Made by a program: the position numbers and the translations under genes | Notes under the pieces: model-generated | Database searches by the model: none | What the model saw: the letters and a program-made list of their open reading frames with translations, nothing else | What the model was told of the DNA's origin: nothing | In this document: positions 21,567 to 32,500 of the stretch, piece by piece | Layout: every line of letters starts with the position of its first letter | How positions within the stretch are numbered: position 1 is the stretch's first letter | Source of the DNA: Pythium myriotylum | Taxonomy: Eukaryota; Oomycota; Peronosporomycetes; Pythiales; Pythiaceae | DNA length: 64,000 bases | Reading direction: 5' to 3' | Assembly: GCA_023091665.1 (NCBI GenBank) | Contig: JALJCQ010000030.1 | Location: 2,358,501 to 2,422,500 of the forward strand

Positions 21567-24500
21567 ATGGAGCAACGCGTTCCCTTTAGGGACGGAAATG
21601 CTTCTTCCTCGTGGACTCCAAGCGTCCGAGGCGATCAAGACACGCCAGGTCGGGTCCCACCAACACCTCCTAAGATCCAGTTAGAGACCAAGCTCAATTT
21701 TCAGTACAGAGGCGACGTCTTCAGCCAGCATGGAGTCTACAGTGATGCCAATCTCTACCTGTCACGGCTGCCATCGTCGAGAAAAGGTACAATACTTCGA
21801 CCGAGGGTCGGTGCAGCATACCGCACACAAGGAATCAAACTCGAACCGATGCAACCACAGCCTTCTCCACTGCAAAGCCCGTCGTCCAACTCAACAGGAG
21901 CCACCAACCCGAAGAAGACAAATCGCAAGCGCCAGTACGCCCTCGCTGTCGAGGCGATGGCGGCTAATTCGGCTTTACGTGACAGTCTCCTCACTAACAA
22001 CGTGATACCAAGCATACTGTCTCTTATGCGTACCAAGGATACTACCACGATGGCTTCATGTCTTGCAACTTTGGCTTTCTTATCCAGTGACGCGCTCGGT
22101 CGGGAAGCAATTCTCAAAAACAGCGCGCTTCCTCTACTCGCGAGTATGTCAAGTTCGGTCACGACATTGGTGAGCAATGAATCGTGGAACCGACACAACC
22201 TCCTCCACAATTATCTAGCGCTGCTCGCGAACTTGACGATAGAGGACTCGTTTGAGGGAGCCTTCGTGCGAGAGAAAGCACTGGAGAGTATGCTGAGGCA
22301 CCGCAAGGTAACACCTCTCAGCGAGCGGATGTGCATGGTTGCCATTCTGAACTTGTCGTGTCCAGCGTATTCCTACCCTCGCATTGATGACGTCATTCAC
22401 GCAGTCTATGAGTGCGGGCGCGGCTTCGCCTTGTCTCCAATTTACCGTGAGATGTTAAGCTGTGCACTTTACAACCTCAGTTGCACACGAGCCAACCAGA
22501 TCAAACTGGTTGAGGGCGACGTTGTTGGGCTACTGTGCGCGCTGATCCCGACGGGCAACCGCGATCCGGAAACTTTGGCTGCCGAAGCGGCTGATGCCAG
22601 CCGTACCAACGCATTCTTGACAGCATGGCATCTCGCGGAGAATCCGCAGTGCCGCCGCGCCCTTGGTCGATCCGACTGCGTCCGCGTACTCACCGAGACA
22701 CTTCGCAACTCTCACGCACTCGACGCGGACCTGAAGAGTGTGCTGTTGGTGTTGCTTACTCTCGCTGCCGATGAATTGGCTCGACAACGTCTCGGCAAGG
22801 CTGGAATACTGGATATCCTCGAGCGTTTGATCTCAGAGTCCCAAGATTTCCCCGAGATCTCTCGATGCAGCGACTCGAGAAACGTTCTTGCTGTGATGTA
22901 CAGACTGATTGCATTGGTCTTGTCGTCACCAGCTGCCATCGAAGACGTAACACCTCGCTTTCTATCTTTCCTGCTCTCTTTTCATCACGAGACCAGCCAA
23001 CTAAGTTCCGACTGCTCACGTTATGTGCTCTTCTCACTGGTGAGCATCCTCTGGTGGAATGAGAGCGCCGAGGGTGACCATTTGCGCCATGCAATACCGT
23101 CCATAGATCTTCATGCCACTGCAGCGTCAAGCGCGCGAACTCGCCCATACATAGATGATGTGTTGGAGGACCCTTCGTATCTTGATCCACTCCTGGCACA
23201 CGTCAATTCCGAGATGTTCTCCCATGACGATGCACCAGAACTTTTGTTGCAAGTACTGCTTCTCTACAACTTGTCATTTCGATACAGCAAGATAGATGTT
23301 GCGCGACGTGTGTCGTCTCGACTCGAGAGGCTCATCCACACAACAACTAGTGTGGCGGTGCTGGGCTTGATATGTGGAACGTTGTTCAGTTTGTGCCAGG
23401 AGTACGAGGCTCATAGTGTGCTCCATTTGTGTGGTGTCTTCCACACACTGCCCCTCCTTTTGGATCGTTGCAACCGCGAACCGAATAGCCAAATCATTAC
23501 TCTCGATGTCGTGTGCATCGTTTTCGATGGCCGCATGCTCGCTCGCGTCGATCTCGTCAAACTTATGCTTCTCGTTGCGCCGGCAATAGTCACACTTTGT
23601 GAAGTTGGGTCTACAACGATACGAGCGAGCTGTGCTGCGTGCTTTGCACGCTTCGCGTCGATCGAAGAGTGCAGGCCAGAGATGGCTCGGCATGGCGTTA
23701 TTCGCGCGCTGGCAGTACTTGCAAACGAAGAAGACGCACGTACACTACGACTGTGCGTGTCCGCGTACTCATGCCTGTCTCGCGATACCGTTAGTTGCGC
23801 ACAACTCATATCCAGCGGCATTATCAAATCGCTCACGTTTCTCGCGGCTGCGCCAGAAGAGGCTGTGCGGCGAGCGTGCGCAATGACGCTTTGCAACCTC
23901 TCAACAGCGGAAGAGAACGTTGGAGCACTCGCCAAAGCTGGGGCGCTCAAAGCGTTACTAGTGATCTCATGTGTCAAGTCAAACGATCCCGAGACGAGGA
24001 GAATCTGCATGAAGGCGGTAATGAACCTTCTGCGATTAGCGTCAAACATCCCGCTCCTCTGCCAGGACGGCCTGGTATGGGCGTTTGGATTGTTCGCTAG
24101 CAGCATGGTGCCCAAGGATTTTGACATTTTATGCGATGCCTTCTGTGCACTTGGGTTCTATCCAGCAACGCGAAAAGGCATTGCAAAGCCGGCAATCCTT
24201 ACTGCGATGTTCAAGGTGTTCGAATCAGCATCGGCACGCGCACCGGCAAAAATTCGACTGCTAAAAGGAACCTCGAATCTTCTATGTGATTTACCAAATG
24301 CAGCGCCGCTGATCCAAGCTGGTATCATCCCCCACCTCATAAAGATCACTCAACCCGGTACAACCCACTCCTGTTTGGACGGAGAAGCGCGAATGCTGGT
24401 CGCTCAAATCCTCGTGCTTATTTTCCAGAGCTGCCCCGATGCGGAGTGTGAATTTGTAGAGCCAGCAATGATACAAGCTGTGGAGACACTGCTCAACACC

Positions 24501-25835
24501 AACCACGATGAGTGCGCAAGGTGTTGCACTATTCTTTTGTTCCAAATGTCGCAGCATGTGGCTACACGGGCATCGCTTGTCCAGGTCGCTGAGTTATCTC
24601 AACCCTCGATCATGTCTGGACTTGAGCAGCTCTTCGCCAGAGTCCCACGCGATACGCAGTCGCTCCTCATCCATCTAATGTACAACATATCGTCTGATCC
24701 ACGGCTGACTCTCTTTCTGGATGCCAAAGCGATAGTATCATGTGTCGTGATGGCCTTGCCGAAGAAGATAGCTGCACTCTCTCATGACACAGCGGCGTTG
24801 TGCGCTGGTCTCCTACGTAACCTTTCCTGCGATAGCGTCTCACACGAGTCGTTGATGGAGGAGCGAACGACTAAACTGCTGCAAACTCTATTCGATGTCG
24901 ACAACGACGCCTGTAAAGAAGATGTCGCTGTATCCTTCTGCAACCTTTTCATGGGCCGCGTCAACACAAGCGCACTGTTGGCACGAGGTGCATTGCCCGT
25001 AGTCCTATGGCTTTGTTCGTCTCGTGCGTCGCTTGAGAGCCGAGTGCTTGGAACAACAGTTGTGCGGAAGCTCTCCCTCTCACCAGGCAACGCCCAAGCA
25101 CTCGTCGACGGCGGTGTCATCAGTCATCTTGCGCTGCTGATGCAAGATTGCGAGTCGCTCTTCGTGAAGACCAATTGTATCGCAACCTTCTGTGGCGTAT
25201 CGCGCAAACCAGGAGTGCCAGCTTTGCTGGCTTCGTACGGTGTCATCAGCAGTGTTCTCGAGCTGCTTCAGTCCGACGCTTCGTCGAATCACTTATTTGA
25301 GTCGATGTGTGTCGACCTCTTATCAGCATTGGCAGAGTTTGCTCGTGCGGATGATCCAAAGGAGACTCGACTGGCCTCTATTTTGTACCAGCTTATCGAA
25401 CGTGATGACATCGCGCTAGTGGGTTCGCCTTCAGCCTCCTCCTCGTCGCTGTGGCAGACCGACCGCTCGTTCTTAGAGAGAAATGACAGGTCGCCTCTAT
25501 CACCTCCAACCCCGTCGAACGCTCACGACCGAGTGTCATCAAAGGCTCCTACGCTGCGGCATACGCTCTATCCGGTCCGCTTCACAGGGTATTCGGTTGA
25601 TTTCACTCAGGTGGCGACATCGATCGACCTTAGGACCATCGAACCGATTTTTCCACCGCTCTCCGCTCTCGGAGAAGACCCAGGGGAGGTCGCCGGGCAG
25701 GACTCCCAACCTTACTGGAGCGCCGCAGCACCACCAGGCCGCTTCGAGTTTGCGTCTCCGCCCATGTTCCCAAAGCACCACGTGCCATTCCAGGCGACTC
25801 CCTCGTGTTCGCGCCAACAGCAAGAAAGCGTCTGA
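21567..25835 (+). CDS. Giant armadillo-repeat protein, unknown
   Basis: One exon encodes 1,422 residues. After a disordered Pro/Ser-rich N-terminus (residues 1-125), almost the whole chain consists of armadillo/HEAT-like helical repeats. Typical blocks are LATLAFLSSDALGREAILKN, CALYNLSCTRANQIKLVEGD, AMTLCNLSTAEENVGALAKAG, MYNISSDPRLTLFLD and AGLLRNLSCDSVSHESLMEE. At least fifteen repeats can be picked by eye. The last 120 residues are again disordered (SPSASSSSLW, SPLSPPTPSN). No catalytic domain is seen. Only 293 bp downstream on the same strand lies another armadillo protein, RSPH14, a flagellar component; a flagellar role here is therefore possible but not shown. I chose AUG 21567, the first in frame. 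Confidence 0.8.
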   Translation: MEQRVPFRDGNASSSWTPSVRGDQDTPGRVPPTPPKIQLETKLNFQYRGDVFSQHGVYSDANLYLSRLPSSRKGTILRPRVGAAYRTQGIKLEPMQPQPSPLQSPSSNSTGATNPKKTNRKRQYALAVEAMAANSALRDSLLTNNVIPSILSLMRTKDTTTMASCLATLAFLSSDALGREAILKNSALPLLASMSSSVTTLVSNESWNRHNLLHNYLALLANLTIEDSFEGAFVREKALESMLRHRKVTPLSERMCMVAILNLSCPAYSYPRIDDVIHAVYECGRGFALSPIYREMLSCALYNLSCTRANQIKLVEGDVVGLLCALIPTGNRDPETLAAEAADASRTNAFLTAWHLAENPQCRRALGRSDCVRVLTETLRNSHALDADLKSVLLVLLTLAADELARQRLGKAGILDILERLISESQDFPEISRCSDSRNVLAVMYRLIALVLSSPAAIEDVTPRFLSFLLSFHHETSQLSSDCSRYVLFSLVSILWWNESAEGDHLRHAIPSIDLHATAASSARTRPYIDDVLEDPSYLDPLLAHVNSEMFSHDDAPELLLQVLLLYNLSFRYSKIDVARRVSSRLERLIHTTTSVAVLGLICGTLFSLCQEYEAHSVLHLCGVFHTLPLLLDRCNREPNSQIITLDVVCIVFDGRMLARVDLVKLMLLVAPAIVTLCEVGSTTIRASCAACFARFASIEECRPEMARHGVIRALAVLANEEDARTLRLCVSAYSCLSRDTVSCAQLISSGIIKSLTFLAAAPEEAVRRACAMTLCNLSTAEENVGALAKAGALKALLVISCVKSNDPETRRICMKAVMNLLRLASNIPLLCQDGLVWAFGLFASSMVPKDFDILCDAFCALGFYPATRKGIAKPAILTAMFKVFESASARAPAKIRLLKGTSNLLCDLPNAAPLIQAGIIPHLIKITQPGTTHSCLDGEARMLVAQILVLIFQSCPDAECEFVEPAMIQAVETLLNTNHDECARCCTILLFQMSQHVATRASLVQVAELSQPSIMSGLEQLFARVPRDTQSLLIHLMYNISSDPRLTLFLDAKAIVSCVVMALPKKIAALSHDTAALCAGLLRNLSCDSVSHESLMEERTTKLLQTLFDVDNDACKEDVAVSFCNLFMGRVNTSALLARGALPVVLWLCSSRASLESRVLGTTVVRKLSLSPGNAQALVDGGVISHLALLMQDCESLFVKTNCIATFCGVSRKPGVPALLASYGVISSVLELLQSDASSNHLFESMCVDLLSALAEFARADDPKETRLASILYQLIERDDIALVGSPSASSSSLWQTDRSFLERNDRSPLSPPTPSNAHDRVSSKAPTLRHTLYPVRFTGYSVDFTQVATSIDLRTIEPIFPPLSALGEDPGEVAGQDSQPYWSAAAPPGRFEFASPPMFPKHHVPFQATPSCSRQQQESV

Positions 25836-26128
25836 AGAGAGACCCACTACCAATGGTCGGCGCGTATTAGGATGCGCCCGGCCATGAAAGTCGCTGGGGT
25901 ACTCCTCTCACACATTTTTGTTTTTGTGGCCACTCTTGGAATGCGGCAAGCTTCTGCGTACTAGCTAGGATCAAGGTTTAACGGCTTGAGATTCACACCG
26001 TTAGATCTTCAGCCTGCTTGAAGCACCACTTGGCAAGTGAGGTTGACTGAACGGAGGTTGTCCGTTATCAATAGAGTAGGTAGGTCTTTTGGGCGTCTCT
26101 TCAACGAGGCAGCAGTGTGATTTCGATC

Positions 26129-27280
26129 ATGAAGACAGCCATGCAGACTCCGTCGACGAAGAGCAGCAACCAGAACGTGCGCCACCTTCGCTCACAAGGA
26201 TCGTTCCTGTATAAGCGCTCGTCGTACCAGCATCTGACTGTGGTTGGCGCCAAGGGGGACGTCAATGAGATTCCTGACGACCGCGTGAACGAGGCATTTG
26301 GTGTCGAGAACTGGCCCCATCTTCTACACATGCTTGAGGATGGCGACTTGGTTCTCAAGAAGCGCGTCCTGACTGCGATGGCCGAGGTGTTCAAGCAGCC
26401 CCAAGCGCTCGTGATGTGTCTCAAGCACGGTGTACTTGAACTGATCCAGATCGGCCTTCTCGACACGGAGGAGGATATCGCTGAGCTCTCAGCTCTTGTA
26501 CTCAGCGTAATGATGGAGACCTCGTCCGGGCGCACGGCCTTCACGAGCAGCGAAGTGGCTGCTCACGTGCTTCCAGTGTTCTCGGCGGCCGCCCATCTGC
26601 GCACGACGCGACACCTTTATGACGCACTATGCAATGTATCACGACCATTCGTGGGCGCACGCCTGCTCACAAGCAGGGGATATCTACTGATCGTGATCGA
26701 CCACCTCAAACGAGACAGCTTCAGCGACGAACTACAAGCGCGCGCACTCCGACTGCTCAAGAACCTCGTGAACGACGGAGACGAAGAGACCGCGTTCAAA
26801 GCCATCGATCTCGAGGCGGTCGAGCTATGCGCTCGGCACTTGTACGACGCCAAGCTCGACGTGCGCGTTGCCGCGAGCGATGCGCTCGCCGCGCTCGCCT
26901 GCGTGGACAAGGCCAAGAAGATCGTCGTCGACAAAGGCGTCGTGCGGAAGCTATGCACGCTTCTGACGGACCGCCAGTGGCAGGTGTGCGCCGCGAGCGC
27001 GGGCGCGCTGATGAACCTCGGCGTGCACGACGAGGCGAAGCGCCAGATCGTGGCCAACGAGGCGCTTGCGTCCGTGAACCACTTGCTGCAGTCGCCCAAG
27101 TACCTCGTGCAGCTCAACACGGTCAAGCTGGTGACCGTGCTGGCGTCGTACCCGGCGGCGCGCAAGGCGCTGAACGTGTCGTCGACCGAGTACCATTTGC
27201 GGAGTCTGATGGGCGACGCGGACCCGCTGCTGGCCCGCAGCGCGCGCACGGCGTTGCAGGCCGTGCACTGGCAGCCGTAG
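26129..27280 (+). CDS. RSPH14: Radial spoke head 14-like armadillo protein
   Basis: The 383-residue single-exon product consists of armadillo repeats in the size range and order of RSPH14 (formerly RTDR1). Recognisable blocks are LEDGDLVLKKRVLTAMAEVF, IQIGLLDTEEDIAELSALVL, LYDAKLDVRVAASDALAALA, CAASAGALMNLGVHDEAKRQ and LVQLNTVKLVTVLASYPAARK. In animals and algae the protein belongs to the radial spoke or associated axonemal structures. That agrees with an organism making flagellated zoospores and with SPEF2 elsewhere in this window. The AUG at 26129 is the first in frame. Codon use in the last 500 bases is more GC-rich than in the first half. Confidence 0.8.
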   Translation: MKTAMQTPSTKSSNQNVRHLRSQGSFLYKRSSYQHLTVVGAKGDVNEIPDDRVNEAFGVENWPHLLHMLEDGDLVLKKRVLTAMAEVFKQPQALVMCLKHGVLELIQIGLLDTEEDIAELSALVLSVMMETSSGRTAFTSSEVAAHVLPVFSAAAHLRTTRHLYDALCNVSRPFVGARLLTSRGYLLIVIDHLKRDSFSDELQARALRLLKNLVNDGDEETAFKAIDLEAVELCARHLYDAKLDVRVAASDALAALACVDKAKKIVVDKGVVRKLCTLLTDRQWQVCAASAGALMNLGVHDEAKRQIVANEALASVNHLLQSPKYLVQLNTVKLVTVLASYPAARKALNVSSTEYHLRSLMGDADPLLARSARTALQAVHWQP

Positions 27281-27538
27281 TGCGAGAGAGCGCGAGTGTA
27301 TCCATTTGGGAGCTCCACTGTAGGAGGCTCGAATACTAGCCCAGCCTACGATGTGGAGAAAAGAGAAGAGAGGGCGAGATGAGAGCGCGGCAGGAGAGCT
27401 GACGTGGCGTGGTATAGTGAACGCAAGTCAAAGTGGCTACGCCGTGGAGGCCCTGGTGAGGGGGGTCTGGGCGTGGCTCCCCCCCCTGTCATTCCCCTTC
27501 GACCCCCCATAGACAAGCAGTCAACTCAGCAGGAAACC

Positions 27539-28103
27539 ATGGTACGGCCCGCCTCCGCCTCGGCGCGCCGCCGCCCGCGTGCTCACGCTGCCTCTCTCTC
27601 CACTAGTCCTCCGGTGTCGGTGTCCACGACGACGTCATCACGCAGTTCAACGACTTCAAGCTCAAGCGCGAGCCGCACAACTTCCGCTACTTCATCTACA
27701 AGATCGTCGATGACTCGGAGATCGTGATCGAGTCCACGGGCCCGCAGAGCGAGACCTTCGACGACTTCGCCGCCAAGCTGCTCCAGGTCACCAACGACTG
27801 CCGATACGGGCTGATCGACCTCGACGTGACCACCAAGGACGGCCGCCCCACCAGCAAGATCGTCTTCCTGTCGTGGTACGTGGCTGCCACCGTGCTGGCA
27901 AGCCAGTGCACAGCGCTAATAGGAGCTCGTCTGTTGCCTGCAGGTCTCCCGACACCGCGCGCGTGAAGAGCAAGATGCTTTACGCTGCCTCCAAGGAGGC
28001 GATCAAGCGTGTGCTCATGGGTGTGGGTATCCACCTCACGGCCACCGACGCCGCCGAGCTCTCTCGCGAGGCGATCGAGGACGGCGTGGCCAAGTTCCTG
28101 TAG
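27539..28103 (+). CDS. ADF/cofilin actin-depolymerising factor
   Basis: Three exons (27539-27541, 27607-27875, 27944-28103) give 143 residues, the standard size. The first coding exon is only the AUG; the intron then joins it to SSGVGVHDDVITQFNDFKLK. Ser-2/Ser-3 lie in the position of the regulatory serine of plant and animal cofilins. Other marks are FRYFIYKIVDDSEIVIES, CRYGLIDLDVTTKDGRPTSK, KIVFLSWSPDTARVKSKMLY and the actin-binding long helix (SKEAIKRVLMGVG). The protein severs and depolymerises actin filaments. An intron right after or near the AUG is common in cofilin genes of other eukaryotes. Confidence 0.95.
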
Positions 28104-28490
28104 ACGTGGTGCGTTTCCTCGGCAGAGGCAGCGTCCATGTCCGTGGCAGAGAAGAGAGCGAGCCGCTTTCTTGCACCCATGCCGACGCCACCAGAAGCCG
28201 CGCCGCCCTCTCGTTCTTTTTTTGCATTGCTCGGCTGATTGACGCCCGAATACTAGTAGGTAGCTCTCTCGTTCTCTCTCTCCCCCTCTTCGGATAATGG
28301 AAATGGTCAATCGCATCCGTCCTCCTCCTCCGAGCCCGTGTGCACTCCTCGGTGTTGCAGCCGTTGCCTCTCGGCGTCATCTGTGGCGTGTCTATGCGTC
28401 TCTGCCGTCAGTAATCGACGATGTCACATTCAGGAGGTCAACTGTTCCACCCACAGTGACAAGTCTCGCGCGATCCTTCTTCAAGGCAGA
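28104..28490. other. Intergenic region between cofilin and deacetylase genes
   Basis: This 387-bp stretch holds the cofilin 3' end and the promoter of the next gene. It is pyrimidine-rich around 28260-28340. An AUG at 28297 opens a 72-codon frame (MEMVNRIRPPPPSP) that overlaps the downstream start; I regard it as a possible upstream ORF and not a gene. Nothing else is recognisable. Confidence 0.4.
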
Positions 28491-29459
28491 ATGTGGACGC
28501 CGCTGCTGCCACTAGCCGTCGCGGCGCTCGTGGCTGCTGACAGCGCGCCGCCGCCCGCGGGCGAGGCCTCTGCCCCGTCGCTCCCTCTCGCGAACGCCGT
28601 CCTGACGGCCGCGCATCTATGGATGGCGGCGCTGCTGCTTGTCGTGCTCAGCGTGCTCGCCCTCGTCTACCTGCAGCCGGCCTGGGCGATGGAGCTGGTC
28701 GTGCGCCACTCGCACACCTCTGTGCTCTGGTGCGTACGCACGACGTCGCGAGTGTGCTCGCTGACTATCGACGATGCGCCCTCGCCCGCGACGCCGCAGA
28801 TCCTCGACTTGCTGCGCGAGCATGGGGTCAAGGCAACGTTCTTCATCATCTCCAACAACATCCCTGGGAACGAAGAGGTCGTCCGCCGCATCGTGCGCGA
28901 AGGGCACCGCCTTGGCAACCACCTTACGGAGGACCGCGCCAGCATCTTGGATGAGCTCCACGTCTTCGAACAGAAGCTCAAAGAATGCGACGCGGCGATC
29001 AGTCACTATCAGACCCATCCAGAGAGCACGAGCCCCTCGGCAGCGACCGCTTCATTCGAGAAAGAGAGCGACACAGAGCGTACACGCTTGCTAAGCGAAG
29101 AGTCCAGTAGCTCGATATCGACAGTTGGGAGCGGATATGGAACCACAGTCTCGAAGTGGCTCCGACCGGCCTCTGGCTGGTTCACGACCAACATGCGAGA
29201 GATCGTGGTGAGCCACGGCTACAAGATTTGCATGGGCAGTGTCTACCCGCACGATGCGCAGATCAAGTCAGAGCGCATTAATGCGTGGTATCTCAGGCTG
29301 CGCACACGTCCAGGGTCGGTTCTCATTGTCCACGACCGAGCCTGGACTGTCGGGGTGCTGCGTGACGCACTTCCACAACTAGTGCGAAAGTTCAAGTTCG
29401 TCAGCCTTGACGAGCTCTCTCTCCACCACCACGCCCACAAAGTCAAAAGCGCCACGTAA
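28491..29459 (+). CDS. Membrane-anchored NodB-type polysaccharide deacetylase-like protein (CE4)
   Basis: From AUG 28491 the protein has 322 residues and begins with a signal-like segment (MWTPLLPLAVAALVAADS). A strong membrane helix follows (LWMAALLLVVLSVLALVYL). CE4 motifs come in order: CSLTIDDAPSPATPQILDLL with the two metal/catalytic Asp, VKATFFIISNN, GHRLGNHLTEDRAS, the insert-separated RPASGWFTTNM, YKICMGSVYPHDA, and LIVHDRAW with the catalytic-base His. In classical enzymes the second motif is H-x3-H; here the second position is Asp (HLTED). A Ser/Thr-rich insert of about 45 residues (29020-29150) separates motifs 2 and 3. Oomycete walls can contain chitin or chitosaccharides, so a cell-surface deacetylase is plausible, but activity cannot be assumed. 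Confidence 0.78.
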   Translation: MWTPLLPLAVAALVAADSAPPPAGEASAPSLPLANAVLTAAHLWMAALLLVVLSVLALVYLQPAWAMELVVRHSHTSVLWCVRTTSRVCSLTIDDAPSPATPQILDLLREHGVKATFFIISNNIPGNEEVVRRIVREGHRLGNHLTEDRASILDELHVFEQKLKECDAAISHYQTHPESTSPSAATASFEKESDTERTRLLSEESSSSISTVGSGYGTTVSKWLRPASGWFTTNMREIVVSHGYKICMGSVYPHDAQIKSERINAWYLRLRTRPGSVLIVHDRAWTVGVLRDALPQLVRKFKFVSLDELSLHHHAHKVKSAT

Positions 29460-29503
29460 ACTATGTTTTAGTCGATAGCTAGCTCTGAGTGTCAATGCAA
29501 AAC

Positions 29504-32500
29504 CTATGGTGCTGTCGAAGCAGGAACTGGCGGAACGCCTGTTGGCACGAAGGATGGGGGGTACCACTGATCAGCAACTAAAGCCATCACATATCGTTGT
29601 TCTGTGGAACTCATTACCTCTGTCTGGAAGACTTGGCGGTAGAACTCCCGGCAACCAACTTCAATCTTCGAATCAAGGAATTGATCTGCTTCGAACACCA
29701 GGTACCAGTCCTGCAGATTAAGTACATCTCCAGAGCGGTCGTATCCTCTGGCATCATTGGCAAAGTGTTTCCGAACCGAGCAGAAATAATACACAACGTC
29801 ACCAACAAGCGACTCCATGAAACCGAGTACAGCAAGTCGAACATAATCGATAACGCCACACAACCCCAGTACGTCGTGCTCAGTTGGCTGGAGAACCATC
29901 CTGATGAAAGGTGGTGGGGCCGGAGATACTGTGAATAGTCTTGAATCTTCACATCCAAGCCTACCTCCGTTCACAGCGTCCTTGAGGGAGAGTTCGAGTG
30001 AACGGACTAGTCCCTCTAGATTTATGTAAGTATGGTAAACTTCGCGACGAGTGAAAGTCGAGACGTACGTGGGAACTCTGGAATATCCACCCGCTCAGGA
30101 GTGTAAATGTCGTCTGCGTCAACGTCAAGCACTATCGCTTGAGTGTGCAGGATCTCTCGAGGATAGGCAGAAGCATTTGAATCTTGCCACGAAACTGCAT
30201 GCGAATGGTTGAGTGGTGGTCGCTTCAGCTGTAGACTGACGCGCTGGGAGCTGTAAATGGAATTTCCTAAATTGTGAGGTAGTTTAGACTACGAAACATA
30301 GTGATGAGAAGCAACTTGGCGCACTTATTCGATGTCGAGGCTCACTCCCGACCTCCTTCATCTTTAAGAATCCGAGCTCCGCTTCAATACCAATAATGAA
30401 GGGACATTGCTGAAAACCATCTCCGCGAGATGATGAGGATGATGCTACGGGAGTGAAGAATGATCGATCAGCAAGCGCACAGGCTGTACGCACGGGACAC
30501 AAAGGAAGAAACAAATGCTGGAGAACAAGTGGATCAGAAATCGCAGTCGATAACAAATTGGACAGTAAATATCGAACCTGCCACTCAAACGGTCTCAATA
30601 ACTCGACGAGTGTGTTTGCGACAAGCACCAACATAGCTGGTCGAGGGCAGACTATTACGAGCGACTTGCCAACAAGCAGTGCCGCAAGCAACGCTGTCAC
30701 GGTCTATAGCGAATGATTAGTTGATAGCAATCAAAATATCGCATCTAGCCCACCTTGTGGCTGAGCTCTCGTAGAACTCTCTGCACGGGAATGTCTGTGT
30801 GATGTAGACGCTGATTCAAGTAGAAGCCGCTGTACTGTGGTCGAAGGAAATTTGCAGCAGGATGGCGTTCTTCTGTGAGCGAACTAAATGCGTTGTTGAC
30901 AGTGTCTTGGTCGATCTCATCCTGTCACGAAGCAGTTTTTAGTCTTATCACGGCCTGAAGCCATCATAGGTTCCCACTCACAACAGAGAAATCAGCAAAC
31001 CTCTCTAGGACGTAAGACACGAGTCGTCCTCCGAGAGGGTGTGAAGCCAGCAACACCACTAGATGAGGGACCAAGCTCTGCTGTTTCGTTGACGGCAGCT
31101 GGCATTCTGTATCCTCGGAGTGCTCAATACTCTCGTCTTTCGTAGACTCCGAGGTGTTTTGCGGCCAGACTGTCATCACATAGCCATGCATAACTTCTCG
31201 TTCGCTCGGCATCGGGAGTGAAAAGTTGTGGACTCGCGGCTTTGGAACTACATGTCACTGATCTGCATAACGGCTTCCTGGATATTGATCAGGCAATCAT
31301 CGTACCAACATAGTGAGGCCGATGAGAAGGAGACATGACAGCAGGGATGGATATGCAGTGGCGCCAATTCCAAATGAAGTCCTGTTCCACGGATTGCTTC
31401 GTCAAATTCAAATTTTCAGATTTCATTCCCTTCAACCGACTTACCAAGCAGTCGATCATGTTATAGTCAGACCCTTCATTATCATCGAGAGTGACATGAA
31501 GGCTGTACTCAAACTTTATGAGTTCTTCCGTTGCTTTACAGTACGGTTTAACCACTTGGATTCCTCGAATATGGGCCTGCTTCAAAGTGGAAGGAAGGCG
31601 TAGCTCTTTGCGCCACACGCGTGGTATATCTTCATTGTGCAAAGGGGCAATTACCCGGATATAGCGAGCGACACTAGGAGAGCGCTGTTGAGGGCTTGTG
31701 GAGACTGGTATGAAGATTGCGCTGGCTTTCGGGGGTAAACTAGGACTTGAGCTTGCCGTCGCCTGTACATGCTCACTAAGCTTTCGAAGTTGTCGGTCCG
31801 ACTCCAAGTTCTCCGTTTCAACTACAAGTGCTACATAGTACATCGAGGCCTGAAATTTCGGCCAGATCATAGTTTGCAACCAGTGCCAAATTCTCTCCTG
31901 CGCGTGTCTGAAGAGAGTTGCGTAGCGCAGTGGCGAGAACGGCTCGCCCTGCAACTGGAGGATCCCCTTGAGAATGTCCTTCCTCATCACTTCAGGCACA
32001 ACCGTAGCCATAGTGCTAGAACTCTCGGTGAGATATTCGTTGTAAAGGCGTCTCACTGTTGCCTGAATTTCCTCAAATAAGGCCACCGAAACCACCTTGG
32101 TCTGGATCAACGGGAGAAACACTGTCTGGACCTCCACCCAGAAAATCAAGTTCCCTATTGCGGAGTCGTGTGTCTGCTGTAAAAAGTGCTCAAGGTAGCT
32201 TGTTCGACGAGCATCCACGAGTATCTCTCCGAGCGGAAGCTCGCGGTGCTTACGCAACGCATCGCATAGCTGTGTGTGCTGGGGTGTCTGAAGGAATGCG
32301 ACAAACTTCTCCTTCTCCAGACGGTCGCTCACTTGCTTTTCCATGCTGCTAAAAAGGTCAGGGATGCTGCATTTACTGTCCACGGCGGTGATGATCCGCT
32401 GAAGAAGCAGCGTCGTCGACGGAGAGCGGACATATATGCAGAGATGAGGAGGCGGATCGCGTAGGTAGACGCCAACGATCTCCTCGGCCTGTGGCGCAGC

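Noticed and set aside
29614..29958. Alternative 114-codon minus-strand frame within the last DENN exon
   Set aside because: It overlaps the dDENN-like frame, lacks family similarity, and needs an intron that breaks the better frame.
30518..30577. In-frame stop-free 60-bp segment in the DENN gene as extra coding sequence
   Set aside because: Removing it as an intron restores the cDENN sequence PFEWQHLFLPL, and both borders fit GT-AG.
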